DNA from: an uncultured Alphaproteobacteria bacterium
GTDB taxonomy: Bacteria > Pseudomonadota > Alphaproteobacteria > SP197
Direction: 5' to 3'
NCBI GenBank assembly: GCA_943787175.1
Contig: CALSLK010000012.1
Span: 7,501-71,500 of the forward strand
Length of the DNA stretch: 64,000 nt
Shown here: piece after piece, positions 28,853 through 38,862 of the stretch
Layout of the letters: each line of letters opens with the position of its first letter
Position numbering within the stretch: position 1 is the stretch's first letter
Position numbers and translations under genes: made by a program
The notes under the pieces: generated by a model
What the model saw: only the letters and a program-made list of their open reading frames with translations
Databases searched by the model: none
Told to the model about the DNA's origin: nothing

Positions 28853-29987
28853 TCAACGGGAGAGCAGCTGGTCTGCAGAAAGCGAAACATTGCGCACCAC
28901 GACACCAGCCTCACCCAACGGTCCGATGACATTACCATCAACCTTGACCTCGAGCCCGCCGGCATTGCCGATATCAAGCGTGACATCGTTGCGGTTGGGC
29001 ACACGATAGATATCGCCGGGCAACAGAACACGGGTCAGGAGAATTTCGTTGTTGGGTGCTTCAACCTGAATCCAGGTTTCCTCGGTCGCGCGGATCTCGA
29101 CCCGGGAATCGGTGTTCGTTCGACCATAGATGCGCGGGACATAACCGTTGCTCTCATTAAGAAGGGCTTCGGTTTCGGCCAGTGTGGTTTCCGTTGACGT
29201 TTCAACAACCTCTGCCGCATCGCCCGGAGCCATCAGCCAGCGCAGCCTCTGTCGCTTCTGCAGCCGGTTCGACCAGAGTCTCATCGACTGCTGCAGTCGT
29301 GTCGGTCGTGGCGTCCGTGTCATCGGATGCTATCTCGGCAGATGCTGTGGATGTTTCCTCAGGGGCGGCCTCTGGCTCCACGACCTCCGTCATCGCCGAG
29401 ACATCAGAATCCGTGGTCTCAGTCGCCATATCACCTTCCGAAACATCATCGGCTTCAGCAAGCGCCATATCCGATGTCGTCACGGTGCCGGTTTCAATGG
29501 TGTCTGGAACTTCAGGTACCCGCTCCAGATCGACCAGCATACGCTCCTTGTAGAGGTACCAGCCGCCAAAGATCAGCAGCCCCAGAATCACGGTGATGGC
29601 GATGATGGCGACCGTTGGCTGACGCGCTTCGGATGCCGGAACGGGGAAATTCAGCTGTTGGCGAACAAGAACGCCGCCGGTGTCATCCTTGTAGCGGCGT
29701 ACCAGCTCTTCGCCGTCAAGCCCAAGCGCATCACCATAGGTTCGCAGGAAACCCGCGACATAGGTTGTCCCGGGAAGATCTCCAAACCGGCCATCCTCGA
29801 GAGCTTCGAGATAGACCGCACGAATGCGCAGGACATCGGCCGCCTCCCTGAGCTCCATGCCGCGTTCAACACGGGCCTGACGCAGATCATCGGCGATACG
29901 GCGCTGCATGGTCTCAGCGTTGACATCGCGAAACGGCATGACGGTGGGGTCGCCGGGGCCCTCTTTGTTGGAATCCTGGGTTGTCAT
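28853..29987 (-). CDS. rodZ: RodZ-like cell-shape protein, one frameshift
   Basis: A bitopic inner-membrane protein of about 378 residues that links MreB to the wall machinery. Residues about 28-100 form a Cro/CI-like helix-turn-helix (AETMQRRIADDLRQARVERG...), which in RodZ binds MreB rather than DNA. One membrane helix lies near 128-148 (VAIIAITVILGLLIFGGWYL). A long acidic, Thr/Ser-rich periplasmic linker follows, and the C-terminal DUF4115 domain runs through ATEETWIQVEAP to the end. One break near 29230 in the linker separates the two halves. The 105-base gap upstream of the start shows no strong promoter. Confidence 0.88.
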
Positions 29988-30092
29988 CGCTGGTCCGTGG
30001 TTCCCGGCACTGGCGTATCCAGCGTTGGGGCCGTTAGCTTACCATTTAGGTGTATGGCGTCGCAAACCCGCGTTTTTACAGCAAGATTCAGC

Positions 30093-31112
30093 TCACACAC
30101 GGTCACTAAGCGCCGTGATTGCCTGATCGACCAGAGACCCTATGATCTCTGCGGTCGGCTGCTCGCACGTCACCATGCCCACGCTCTGTCCCGCCATGAC
30201 GGAACCACGTTCGACATCGCCTTCTATGACAGCCCGGCGCAAGGCGCCTGCCCAGTAACGTTCGATCTCGAGCTGCGCGGCCTTCTGGTCGAGCTCGCCA
30301 CTATAGAAACGCACGATCACTTCACGCTGGCTCTCGGCAAATTCCCGCGTTGCGGCATTCCTGATCGCGCGGACAGGAATCACGGGAAACCGGGGGTCCA
30401 GCTGGACCGAAGGCTGGGCGTCACGTGCGCTTGCCTTGATGAAGGCACGCTTGAAATTGGGATGGGCAATGGACTCTTCAGCACAGACAAACCGCGTGCC
30501 CAACTGAACTCCCGCTGCACCCATGCGCAAATAGGCCGCAATCGCCTCCCCCCGACCGATGCCGCCGGCAACAAAGATCGGCGTTTCGGCAAGTTCGGGC
30601 AGGATTTCCTGGGCCAGAATACTGGTCGACACCGGCCCGATATGACCACCCGCCTCCATTCCTTCAACGATGATGCCGTCGACGCCGCTGCGCGCCAGGC
30701 GCTTGGCAAAGGCCAGCGCAGGCGAAAAGGCCAGCACCTTGGCTCCATGGTCCTTGATTCGCCTCAGCGATGCGCTGGGGGGCAGACCACCAGCCAACAC
30801 CACATGTCCGACGCCATGATCCGCACAAATGTCGATCAGGCAATCGAGATCGGGGTGCATGGTGATCAGATTCACGCCAAACGGCATGGACGTGCGGGAC
30901 CGTGTCGCAGCGATTTCAGCCGAAAGCAGTTCTGGCGTCATCGCGCCACAGGCAAGAACGCCAAACCCGCCAGCATTGGAGATCGCCGCAACCAGATTGC
31001 GTTCTGACACCCAGGTCATGGCTCCGCCCAGAATGGCGTGTTCAACACCCAGAAGCGAGCAGCCACGCGACCACAACGACTTCAGCCGTGCCCGCTCTAC
31101 CTCCTGTGCCAT
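30093..31112 (-). CDS. Nitronate monooxygenase / 2-nitropropane dioxygenase family
   Basis: A 339-residue FMN TIM-barrel enzyme, intact. Characteristic segments are AISNAGGFGVLACGAMTPE near the start, GIIVEGMEAGGHIGP in the middle and IFVAGGIGRGEAIAAYLRMGA, which bind FMN. Members oxidise nitronates such as propionate-3-nitronate, and some act in lipid synthesis (FabK), so the exact reaction is not fixed by sequence. It is eight bases downstream of lysC on the same strand. Its presence between lysC and rodZ is a common alphaproteobacterial arrangement. Confidence 0.85.
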   Translation of the reverse strand: MAQEVERARLKSLWSRGCSLLGVEHAILGGAMTWVSERNLVAAISNAGGFGVLACGAMTPELLSAEIAATRSRTSMPFGVNLITMHPDLDCLIDICADHGVGHVVLAGGLPPSASLRRIKDHGAKVLAFSPALAFAKRLARSGVDGIIVEGMEAGGHIGPVSTSILAQEILPELAETPIFVAGGIGRGEAIAAYLRMGAAGVQLGTRFVCAEESIAHPNFKRAFIKASARDAQPSVQLDPRFPVIPVRAIRNAATREFAESQREVIVRFYSGELDQKAAQLEIERYWAGALRRAVIEGDVERGSVMAGQSVGMVTCEQPTAEIIGSLVDQAITALSDRV

Positions 31113-31120
31113 ACGAACCC

Positions 31121-32344
31121 TTACTCCGCCGAGTCGAGATCATAGGCTGTGTGCAGCGCGCGCAGGGCGAGCTCCAGATAGTCCTCGGAGATCAGAACGC
31201 TGATCTTGATTTCAGAGGTCGAAATGAGCTGGATGTTGATGCCCTTGGACGCCAGCGCTTTGAACATCGTGCCTGCAACACCTGCATGGCTGCGCATACC
31301 CACACCGATGACCGACAGTTTGACCACACGTGTATCAGGCTCGACCCGGCGTGCCTGGAGGACATCGTTGTTGGCTTCAAGCACAGCCAGCGCACGTTCA
31401 AGATCGCCTTCGGCCACAGTGAAGGTAAGATCCGTCGTCTCACCATCGGGCGAAATGTTCTGAACGATCATATCGACATTGATCTCAGCAGCCGCCAGGG
31501 GGCCAAACAGAGAGGCTGCAATGCCCGGATCATCGGGCAACCCGATCATGGTGATTTTTGCATCGTCCCTGCTATAGGCAATGCCACTGACAACCTGCTG
31601 TTCCACGATTTCGTCCTCATCCACAACAAGAGTTCCAGGGGCGCCGGTAAAGGTCGACAACACCTGCAGCCTGACACGATGGTTCATTGCCGTGGCGACC
31701 GAGCGCGTATGCAGCACCTTGGCGCCCTGAGACGCCATTTCGAGCATTTCCTCGTAGGTGATCTTATCGAGCTTGTGCGCCTTGGCAACGATGCGGGGAT
31801 CACAGGTAAAGACCCCATCCACATCCGTGAAGATATCGCAACGTTCCGCGCCAAGCGCAGCGGCCAGCACGACCGCGCTGAGATCCGAGCCCCCGCGCCC
31901 CAGTGTCGTGATGCGCCCGCTCTCTGAAATGCCCTGAAATCCCGTAACGACCGGCACAATGCCCTCGTCCAGACAGGCATGAAGGTTCTCGGGCCGCGCT
32001 TCGCGAACCCGAGCACGACCATGGCTCTCATCGGTCAGAATCGGAACCTGCCAGCCCTGCCAGGACCGGGCGGCAATGCCCATCTTCTGGAGTGTCAGAG
32101 CCATCAGCCCGGCGGTGACCTGCTCACCGCTGGCAACCACGGCATCGTATTCGCGCGGATCAAGGTCAGGCTGGATGTCGCGCACGTAACCCACCAGCTT
32201 GTCGGTCTCGCCCGACATGGCCGAAACCACAACGACAACACTGTGGCCATCCCTTACGGCATGTTCCACGCGCGTCGCAGCCTTGGCAATCCGTTCAAGG
32301 TCACCAACCGAAGTGCCGCCGAATTTCTGGACAATGAGAGACAT
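31121..32344 (-). CDS. lysC: Aspartate kinase
   Basis: It phosphorylates aspartate, the first step to lysine, threonine and methionine. The 407-residue protein has the kinase N-terminus IVQKFGGTSVGD, the GRGGSDLSAVVLAAAL segment, and two C-terminal ACT domains (about 265-400) that normally bind lysine or threonine as feedback inhibitors. It is complete and of normal length. It heads the minus-strand block that continues into the nitronate monooxygenase, rodZ and ispG. It is divergent from ubiG across 98 bases, a conserved arrangement in this class. Confidence 0.95.
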   Translation of the reverse strand: MSLIVQKFGGTSVGDLERIAKAATRVEHAVRDGHSVVVVVSAMSGETDKLVGYVRDIQPDLDPREYDAVVASGEQVTAGLMALTLQKMGIAARSWQGWQVPILTDESHGRARVREARPENLHACLDEGIVPVVTGFQGISESGRITTLGRGGSDLSAVVLAAALGAERCDIFTDVDGVFTCDPRIVAKAHKLDKITYEEMLEMASQGAKVLHTRSVATAMNHRVRLQVLSTFTGAPGTLVVDEDEIVEQQVVSGIAYSRDDAKITMIGLPDDPGIAASLFGPLAAAEINVDMIVQNISPDGETTDLTFTVAEGDLERALAVLEANNDVLQARRVEPDTRVVKLSVIGVGMRSHAGVAGTMFKALASKGINIQLISTSEIKISVLISEDYLELALRALHTAYDLDSAE

Positions 32345-32442
32345 CTGAGCCGCCTAAACCCGCAAAATGCGTAAAAAGTTATCGGAATCCGGTCCGTCAG
32401 GGCCTTCCCGGCGCGGGGCGGCGCCTACATACTCTTGCCATC

Positions 32443-33219
32443 ATGACGACGCAAGCCAACACAGACCAAGCAACCAGCCGATCCACCGTCGACGCGCGCG
32501 AGATCGAAGCGTTCTCCGCGGTGGCCAGTCATTGGTGGGACCAGAATGGTCCCTTCAAACCGCTGCACCTTCTGAACCCCACACGCCTTGGTTATCTGCG
32601 CGACAGCCTTGCGGCGCATTTTGACCGCGATGCGGCAACCGAAAGGCCATTGGATGGCCTGGAGATTGCCGACGTCGGCTGTGGTGGCGGCCTGGTTACA
32701 GAACCCCTGGCCCGGATGGGTGCCGACATGACCGGCATTGATGCTTCCGGCGAGGCCATCGACGTTGCGCGCGATCATGCCGAAGCGATGGATCTTTCGA
32801 TCACATACCGCAACAACGCCATCGAAGACCTTGTCGCACAGGGCAAACAGTTCGACGCCCTGGTCGCGATGGAAATTGTCGAACACGTTGCGGATCGTGC
32901 GGCTTTTGTTGCTGCCTGCTGCGCCTGTGTGCGGCCGGGAGGCCTGGTGTTGTTCTCGACCCTCAACCGCACCCGCAAATCCTTTGCGCTGGGTATCGTG
33001 GGCGCCGAATATATCCTGCGTTGGGTACCGCGCGGTACACACACATGGTCAAAGTTCGTCAAACCGTCCGAACTTGCACGGGATCTGCGCCAGGGCGGGG
33101 CCGAGGTGAACGATGTCACCGGCATGGCCTATGACCCCCTTGCCGATCGCTGGGCACTCTCCAGCGATGCGGCGGTAAACTACATGATCCGTGCGGTCAG
33201 GACGCAAGCTCCAACCTAG
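32443..33219 (+). CDS. ubiG: UbiG, ubiquinone O-methyltransferase
   Basis: A 258-residue SAM-dependent methyltransferase that performs the two O-methylations of ubiquinone synthesis. The N-terminus contains FSAVASHWWDQNGPFKPLH, a UbiG signature. The SAM site is IADVGCGGGLVTEPLARMGA. VAMEIVEHVADRAAF and the later KFVKPSELARDL also fit the family. It is intact. The divergent placement next to lysC supports orthology. Confidence 0.95.
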   Translation: MTTQANTDQATSRSTVDAREIEAFSAVASHWWDQNGPFKPLHLLNPTRLGYLRDSLAAHFDRDAATERPLDGLEIADVGCGGGLVTEPLARMGADMTGIDASGEAIDVARDHAEAMDLSITYRNNAIEDLVAQGKQFDALVAMEIVEHVADRAAFVAACCACVRPGGLVLFSTLNRTRKSFALGIVGAEYILRWVPRGTHTWSKFVKPSELARDLRQGGAEVNDVTGMAYDPLADRWALSSDAAVNYMIRAVRTQAPT

Positions 33220-33348
33220 ATCAATACGTCCTTTCGGACGATGGTCTAGGCTCGGTTCCTGAAGTAGGATGGATCAACGCCGTGTACTGGTGGTCACGGT
33301 GCTGTTTCATTTTTCGTTCTTATCGCGCAACCCAGAACAGGTTTTACC

Positions 33349-35547
33349 TTGCCCGAAGCCACGCCCTTTTCGCCATCGGTGCGCAGCCTGAAGACGACCA
33401 CGTGGGTCGTCGGGCTGATCGGCTCGGCTGCGTTGCTGGTATTGGTCGTGGCCGTGTCCTGGCTCGACAGTCTCGCCGTGGAACGCCATCGCTCCAATTT
33501 CAATCTTGAACAGACGGCCATCACGACCATCGCATCGCGCGCACTTGGCGACAGCCTTAATGAGACGTTTATCCGTCGCACGGACCTTGCCGGCGATGAG
33601 TTGGCTGCACTTCTGGCTCAGGACGCCATTTCAGAGGTTGCCCTGCGTGTTGTGCTGAGTGTTCACGGCGCCGTCCACCAGACTTCCTTTGTCCTCTACG
33701 ATCGTTCCGGCAACATCGTGGGTGAGCGCATCTATGCCCCGTTCCGGGAGGCAAACGACGTCGCAGTTGCCGATGACCTGGCCAAGCAGATGCTCAGCCT
33801 TCCCGATCTGGCAAGCGATGCAGAAACCAGACTCACGATTACACCCTATAAGGACGGTTATGCGATGTTGCTGCATCGTCCCCTGCTTTCAGGGAACCGG
33901 GTCGTGGGCATGCTGGTTGCGATGGGCGATCTCGCGACGCAATTCAGCGAGTTTGTCGCACCGATCAGTGCCGGGCGACTGGGCTCAGCCCTGGTGCTGG
34001 ACGAAGACGGCACGGTCCTGTTTGCTTCGGGGAACGCAGAGGTCGGCACAGACCTCCTGGATGACCTGACCGGGCGACCAGAAGCATCAGCGTCGGTACG
34101 CAGATTGCTCAGCGAAGCCTCTGGGGCAGGCGACCTCATCACGTTCGAAGACGGCGAAGATGTCAGAATGCTCGCCGCATGGAACCACGTTCCCCTGGGC
34201 GACCAGGATCTGATTCTGGTGTTGACGGCGCCTGATGACGTGGTGGCCGTCAACCTTTCGGAACTGCGCCTGCAGTATGTGGTGGCCGGCGTCATCCTGC
34301 TGGTAACACTGATCATTCTGGGTTTTGTCCTGGCTCGCGCACGCCAACGCGACCTGGAGCTCACAGCCGTTGCCCTGCAGGACGAAGTCGCCCGCCGCTC
34401 GGCCGAGTTGAGCGCCAGTGAATCGCGGTTCCGTTCGCTGGTGGAGGCATCGATCCAGGGCGTGATGATCCATCGCGACAACAGGATTCTCTTCTGCAAC
34501 AACGCTTATGGGGACATTCACGGCTTCCCCAATCCCGAAAGCGTCGTAGCGCTGCAGGATGTCTCGCGCCTGGAAGCGCCCGACGAGCAGGACCGCCTCG
34601 CCTCCTATGGCAAGGCACGTCAGGCTGGCGGCAACGTTCCTGCCCGTTATGAGTACCGTGGCATGCGCCATGACGGCACCGAGATCTGGCTGGAAAACCG
34701 GGTCAGCATCGTCGATTGGGAAGATGGCCGTGCCCTGCAGTCGATCGTGGTCGACATCTCCCAGCGCAAACGTGCCGAGCAGGAACTGGTTGCAGCCAAT
34801 CTGAAGCTCGAACATGCCAACCAGGCAAAGTCGCGTTTCATGTCCAGCATGAGCCATGAACTGCGCACACCGCTGAACGCCATCATCGGTTTTTCCGAGA
34901 CCATGCAGGCACAGATCATGGGCCCGATCGAAAACGAACGTTATCGGGAATACATCAACGACATCCATTTCAGCGGCAAACATCTGCTGGGCCTGATCAA
35001 CGAGATTCTCGACATCGCCAAGATCGAACAGGGCGAGCTGGAACTGACCGATGACGACATCAACATCGGCGAGATGACAGCCGCCACCATTCGCCTGATG
35101 GATCCCCTGGCACAGAAAGGTGAGGTCACATTGACTTCTGACCTGCAGGACGATCTGCCCATGCTGCGTGCCGACGAGAGGTCGGTGCGCCAGGTCCTGT
35201 TCAATCTGCTTTCCAATGCCGTCAAGTTCACCGAACCCGGTGGTACGGTCGCCACGCACGCGCGCATTTTGCAGAATGGTGATCTGGTCATCCAGGTCGC
35301 CGATAACGGCATCGGTATTCCACCCGAGATTCTCGATCGAATTACCGAGCCTTTCGTCCAGGCCAAAACCACCAAACAATCCCAAGGTACCGGTCTGGGT
35401 CTTGCCATCGTCAAGGCGCTGGTGGAACTGCATGGCGGCACGCTCGAACTCACCAGTGAACTCGGCAAAGGAACAGCCGTCACCGCCACCTGGCCCAGGC
35501 AACGCCTGTTCCATAAAGGTGAAGAAGAGTTTGCCGATGCAGGCTGA
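33349..35547 (+). CDS. Membrane sensor histidine kinase with PAS domain
   Basis: A 732-residue kinase. A first membrane helix lies near 18-40, an extracytoplasmic sensor domain spans about 41-300, and a second helix lies near 305-328. A PAS domain follows (about 360-470, SRFRSLVEASIQGVMIHRD), then the dimerisation domain with phospho-acceptor H503 (SSMSHELRTPLNAIIGFSET). The ATPase domain has N-box LFNLLSNAVKF, G1 DNGIGIPPE and G2 GTGLGLAIVKAL. The only start in frame is a TTG at 33349 with a weak ACAGG upstream. No response regulator is adjacent, so its partner is elsewhere. The sensor domain has no family I can name. Confidence 0.85.
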   Translation: MPEATPFSPSVRSLKTTTWVVGLIGSAALLVLVVAVSWLDSLAVERHRSNFNLEQTAITTIASRALGDSLNETFIRRTDLAGDELAALLAQDAISEVALRVVLSVHGAVHQTSFVLYDRSGNIVGERIYAPFREANDVAVADDLAKQMLSLPDLASDAETRLTITPYKDGYAMLLHRPLLSGNRVVGMLVAMGDLATQFSEFVAPISAGRLGSALVLDEDGTVLFASGNAEVGTDLLDDLTGRPEASASVRRLLSEASGAGDLITFEDGEDVRMLAAWNHVPLGDQDLILVLTAPDDVVAVNLSELRLQYVVAGVILLVTLIILGFVLARARQRDLELTAVALQDEVARRSAELSASESRFRSLVEASIQGVMIHRDNRILFCNNAYGDIHGFPNPESVVALQDVSRLEAPDEQDRLASYGKARQAGGNVPARYEYRGMRHDGTEIWLENRVSIVDWEDGRALQSIVVDISQRKRAEQELVAANLKLEHANQAKSRFMSSMSHELRTPLNAIIGFSETMQAQIMGPIENERYREYINDIHFSGKHLLGLINEILDIAKIEQGELELTDDDINIGEMTAATIRLMDPLAQKGEVTLTSDLQDDLPMLRADERSVRQVLFNLLSNAVKFTEPGGTVATHARILQNGDLVIQVADNGIGIPPEILDRITEPFVQAKTTKQSQGTGLGLAIVKALVELHGGTLELTSELGKGTAVTATWPRQRLFHKGEEEFADAG

Positions 35548-35619
35548 CTTTGCTGCTTTCACATGGGGTTCCGAGCTGACTTCGAACGACGGGAACATTC
35601 ACGTGGCCCAACGCTCGTC

Positions 35620-37401
35620 ATGACAACGCCACAGATTCTGATTTGTGCGATTGTTCTGATCGTGACCGTTCTTTTCATCTGGGGCCGCTGGCGCTACGAC
35701 CTCGTGGCATTCGGTGGATTGATGGCCGCCACGGCTGTTGGTGTCATCCCAACCAGCCAGACCTTCGATGGATTCAGCCACCCGGCCGTCATCACGGTTC
35801 TGGCGGTGCTCGTGATCAGTCGTTCTCTTTCCAATTCCGGCGCCGTCGACATGGTCACCCAACTTGTGGTCAAGGCAAGCGGCAGCCCTTGGCTTCACAT
35901 CACCGCGCTGGCCGGCGTCGCTGCCATTCTTTCAGCCTTCATGAACAATGTTGCCGCATTGGCCCTTCTCCTACCTGTCGCAATCCAGTCCTGCGCCAAG
36001 TCAGGCCGGTCACCGGCTCTGGTTCTGATGCCGCTTTCGTTCGGTTCGATCCTGGGCGGGCTTGCCACCATGATCGGCACACCGCCCAACGTCATTATCG
36101 CATCCTATCGAGGCAGCCTGACGGGCGAACCGTTCGGCATGTTCGAGTTCACACCAGTGGGCGCGCCCATTGCCATTGTCGGTGTGGCGTTTGTCGCGCT
36201 GATCGGCTGGAGACTTCTGCCTGCATCCGTGCGTGACAAGAATGCCCCTGCCGATCTGATCGCGATTGTCGACTATCTCACCGAAGTCGAGGTGCCGGAG
36301 GGCTCCGATCTGGCCGGTACGCCAGTCCACGAGTTCGACGACAAGCTACCCGACACTGATGCCCAGTGCATCGCCCTTATTCGCGACGGTCGCAGGTTGC
36401 TGAGTTCGGCCCGTTACATCCGCATTCGCGCTGGCGATGTCCTGCTGATCGAGTCTTCTCCTGAAGGTATCGCCGAAGTCGTGGCAAAGCTGAACCTCAC
36501 ACTGGTTGGCGAAAAACTGGGCATTGCTGAAACCGTCGACACCGAAGACATCGCGCTTATCGAAGCAATTGTGCCGCCCGGCAGCCGCATGGAAGGACAT
36601 ACGCCCAGCAGTCTGCGCCTGGGCAGCCATCATGGCATCAACCTTCTGGCTGTTTCCCGCCAGGGCCGCCCGACCCGAGGACGCCTGCGGTCGTTCCGCT
36701 TTCATGCCGGCGACATCCTTCTGATGCAGGGCGAGCGAGAACAGGTGGCAGCCGCGATGACAAGCCTGGGATGCCTGCCGCTTGCCGAACGCGCCATGTC
36801 TCTGGGCCAGAAACATCGCGCGCTGCCTGCTGTCGGCATCTTTGTCAGCGCGATTGCCGCTTCGGCCTTCGGCCTGGCACCGATCACACTGACCTTCTCG
36901 ATTGCCATGTTGGCCATGGTGTTGATGCGCTACATACGCCTGCGCGAGCTCTACGACGCCATCGACTGGCCGGTTCTGGTCCTGCTGGGTGCCATGATCC
37001 CCGTGGGCGGTGCCCTGGAATCGACCGGCACCACGGTTCTGATCGCCAACGGCATCATGACCCTGCTGGCAGATGCATCGCCGATCATCCTGCTCGCCGT
37101 GGTCCTGATCGTCACGATGACGCTCTCGGACATCATGAACAATGCCGCCACCGCCATTGTCATGGCGCCAATCGCGGTCAGCATTGCCGTTGCCCTGGAC
37201 GTCAGTACCGATGCGTTCCTCATGGCCGTTGCCGTGGGCGCATCCTGTGCCTTCCTCACACCCATCGGGCATCAGAACAACACGCTGATCATGGGCCCCG
37301 GTGGATACCGGTTCGGCGACTACTGGCGTATGGGCCTTCCCCTGGAAATCCTGGTCACCGTGGTTGCCGTTTTCATGATCTCGCTGATCTGGCCACTCTG
37401 A
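35620..37401 (+). CDS. SLC13-like anion transporter with RCK_C domains
   Basis: A 593-residue polytopic protein. N-terminal membrane helices hold the motif GTPPNVIIASYRG. Two soluble RCK_C/TrkA_C domains lie about 200-390. The C-terminal helices include MNNAATAIVMAPIAV and CAFLTPIGHQNNTLIMGPGGY. This split architecture marks the bacterial SLC13 (divalent anion:sodium) group, whose members carry sulfate, citrate or dicarboxylates. The substrate is not predictable here. The start is ATG 35620, where membrane-helix character begins. It lies 72 bases after the histidine kinase, so the kinase might regulate it. Confidence 0.85.
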   Translation: MTTPQILICAIVLIVTVLFIWGRWRYDLVAFGGLMAATAVGVIPTSQTFDGFSHPAVITVLAVLVISRSLSNSGAVDMVTQLVVKASGSPWLHITALAGVAAILSAFMNNVAALALLLPVAIQSCAKSGRSPALVLMPLSFGSILGGLATMIGTPPNVIIASYRGSLTGEPFGMFEFTPVGAPIAIVGVAFVALIGWRLLPASVRDKNAPADLIAIVDYLTEVEVPEGSDLAGTPVHEFDDKLPDTDAQCIALIRDGRRLLSSARYIRIRAGDVLLIESSPEGIAEVVAKLNLTLVGEKLGIAETVDTEDIALIEAIVPPGSRMEGHTPSSLRLGSHHGINLLAVSRQGRPTRGRLRSFRFHAGDILLMQGEREQVAAAMTSLGCLPLAERAMSLGQKHRALPAVGIFVSAIAASAFGLAPITLTFSIAMLAMVLMRYIRLRELYDAIDWPVLVLLGAMIPVGGALESTGTTVLIANGIMTLLADASPIILLAVVLIVTMTLSDIMNNAATAIVMAPIAVSIAVALDVSTDAFLMAVAVGASCAFLTPIGHQNNTLIMGPGGYRFGDYWRMGLPLEILVTVVAVFMISLIWPL

Positions 37402-37475
37402 ACAAATCCCGGCAAATGTGGCAGGCTGACCACTCGATGTTGACTGCCAATCACGGGATCGGGTGAGCGAGCACC

Positions 37476-38727
37476 ATGTTGCTGCAGATACAAAGTGCCT
37501 TTGGCCTGTTTGCCCTTCTGTTTCTGGCCTGGCTGATCGGTGAAGGGCGTCGCCGCGACGCCTGGAAGGTCGCGCTTGCCGGTGCCTTCTTCCAGATAGC
37601 TCTGGCACTCGTCCTGCTGAAGCTGCCCGTGATCGCGCAGGGCGTGGCGGCCATTGGCGATGCGGTCACGGCGCTGGAAGCAGCGACACGCGCCGGCACC
37701 AGCCTGGTCTTCGGCTATCTGGGCGGTGGCGAACTGCCATTCGGGGAATCCTATCCTGGTGCAGCCTTTGTGCTGGCCTTCCGTGCCCTGCCCATCATTC
37801 TTGTCGTCAGCGCCCTGACCGCCCTCCTGACCCATTGGCGCATTCTACCCTGGATCGTGAAGATCTTTGGCCTGGCACTGGAACGCGGCTTTCGCATCGG
37901 CGGTGCCCTGGGGCTTGCCAGTGCTGCCAACATTTTTGTTGGTATGACCGAAGCACCGCTCTTTGTGCGTCCCTATCTCAAGGACTTCGATCGCAGCGAG
38001 CTTTTCGTCCTGATGGTGACGAGCATGGCGACCATCGCAGGTACGGTCTTTGTGCTTTACGCCACAATCCTTGCTCCGGTGCTTCCCGATGCTGCCGGTC
38101 AGCTTCTGGTTGCCTCAGTGATCAGCGCACCCGCAGCCATTGCTGTCGCTCTGCTGATGATTCCCGGCAAGACCGAGCGCGTTGCCGCCCAGTCCATGCC
38201 GCCCCGCGAAACCTCCAGCGCCATGGAAGCGATCGTCAACGGCACCGAGCAGGGCCTGCGCATGCTGCTCAACATCATCGCCATGCTGATCGTGCTCGTC
38301 GCTCTGGTCTATCTCGCCAATGCTCTGCTCAGCCTGTTGCCCGAAATCGGTGGCCAGGCCATTACGCTGCAACGGGCCCTTGGTGTGCTTCTGATGCCGA
38401 TCACCTGGTTGATGGGCATTCCCTGGGGTGAAGGTTTCGAGGCAGCACAATTGCTGGCTACCAAGATCGTCCTGAATGAGCTCATCGCCTATCTTGATCT
38501 CGCCGCGCTGCCAGAAGGTGCGTTGTCGGAACGCAGCAGCCTGATCATGCTCTACGCGATGTGCGGATTCGCCAACTTCGGAAGCCTTGGCATCATGATC
38601 GGCGGCCTTTCGGTCATCGTGCCAGAACGCAGGGCCGAGATTCTCTCTGGGCCTAAAAAGCATCGCTGCAGGCGTACTTGCGACCTGCTGCACCGGCTGC
38701 GTCATCGGAATCCTGACACCTGCGTAG
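37476..38727 (+). CDS. CNT-family nucleoside transporter, C-terminal frameshift
   Basis: A concentrative nucleoside transporter of about 417 residues. Family motifs are GGALGLASAANIFVGMTEAP (substrate-binding hairpin region), NELIAYLDLAAL and YAMCGFANFGSLGIMIGG. The frame as read runs to 38795 with an unrelated tail. Restoring one base near 38650 instead gives LGLKSIAAGVLATCCTGCVI and a stop at 38725, the normal CNT C-terminus, so I annotate that end. It imports nucleosides with protons or sodium. This is the only clear frame break I see in the 30-64 kb half. Confidence 0.85.
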
Positions 38728-38862
38728 GTCGGCAAGAGATTGCCACAGGTTTGCCGCAGAAGATGCATAGGCTAGCGCCCGTGTTCGTTCCATAATGATC
38801 ACGACACATCCTGAAGCTCACGCGGAGCACGTTCGCTGATCCGCACAGACCACGAGGGAACC

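Noticed and set aside
29148..31007. 619-codon plus-strand frame opposite rodZ and the nitronate monooxygenase
   Set aside because: It spans two recognised minus-strand genes and shows no domain of its own.
34087..35598. 503-codon frame opposite the histidine kinase
   Set aside because: It is a shadow of the kinase and PAS domains; no ribosome site or motif.
36346..37608. 420-codon frame opposite the SLC13-like transporter
   Set aside because: Opposite conserved membrane and RCK_C segments; composition is that of a reverse-complement shadow.
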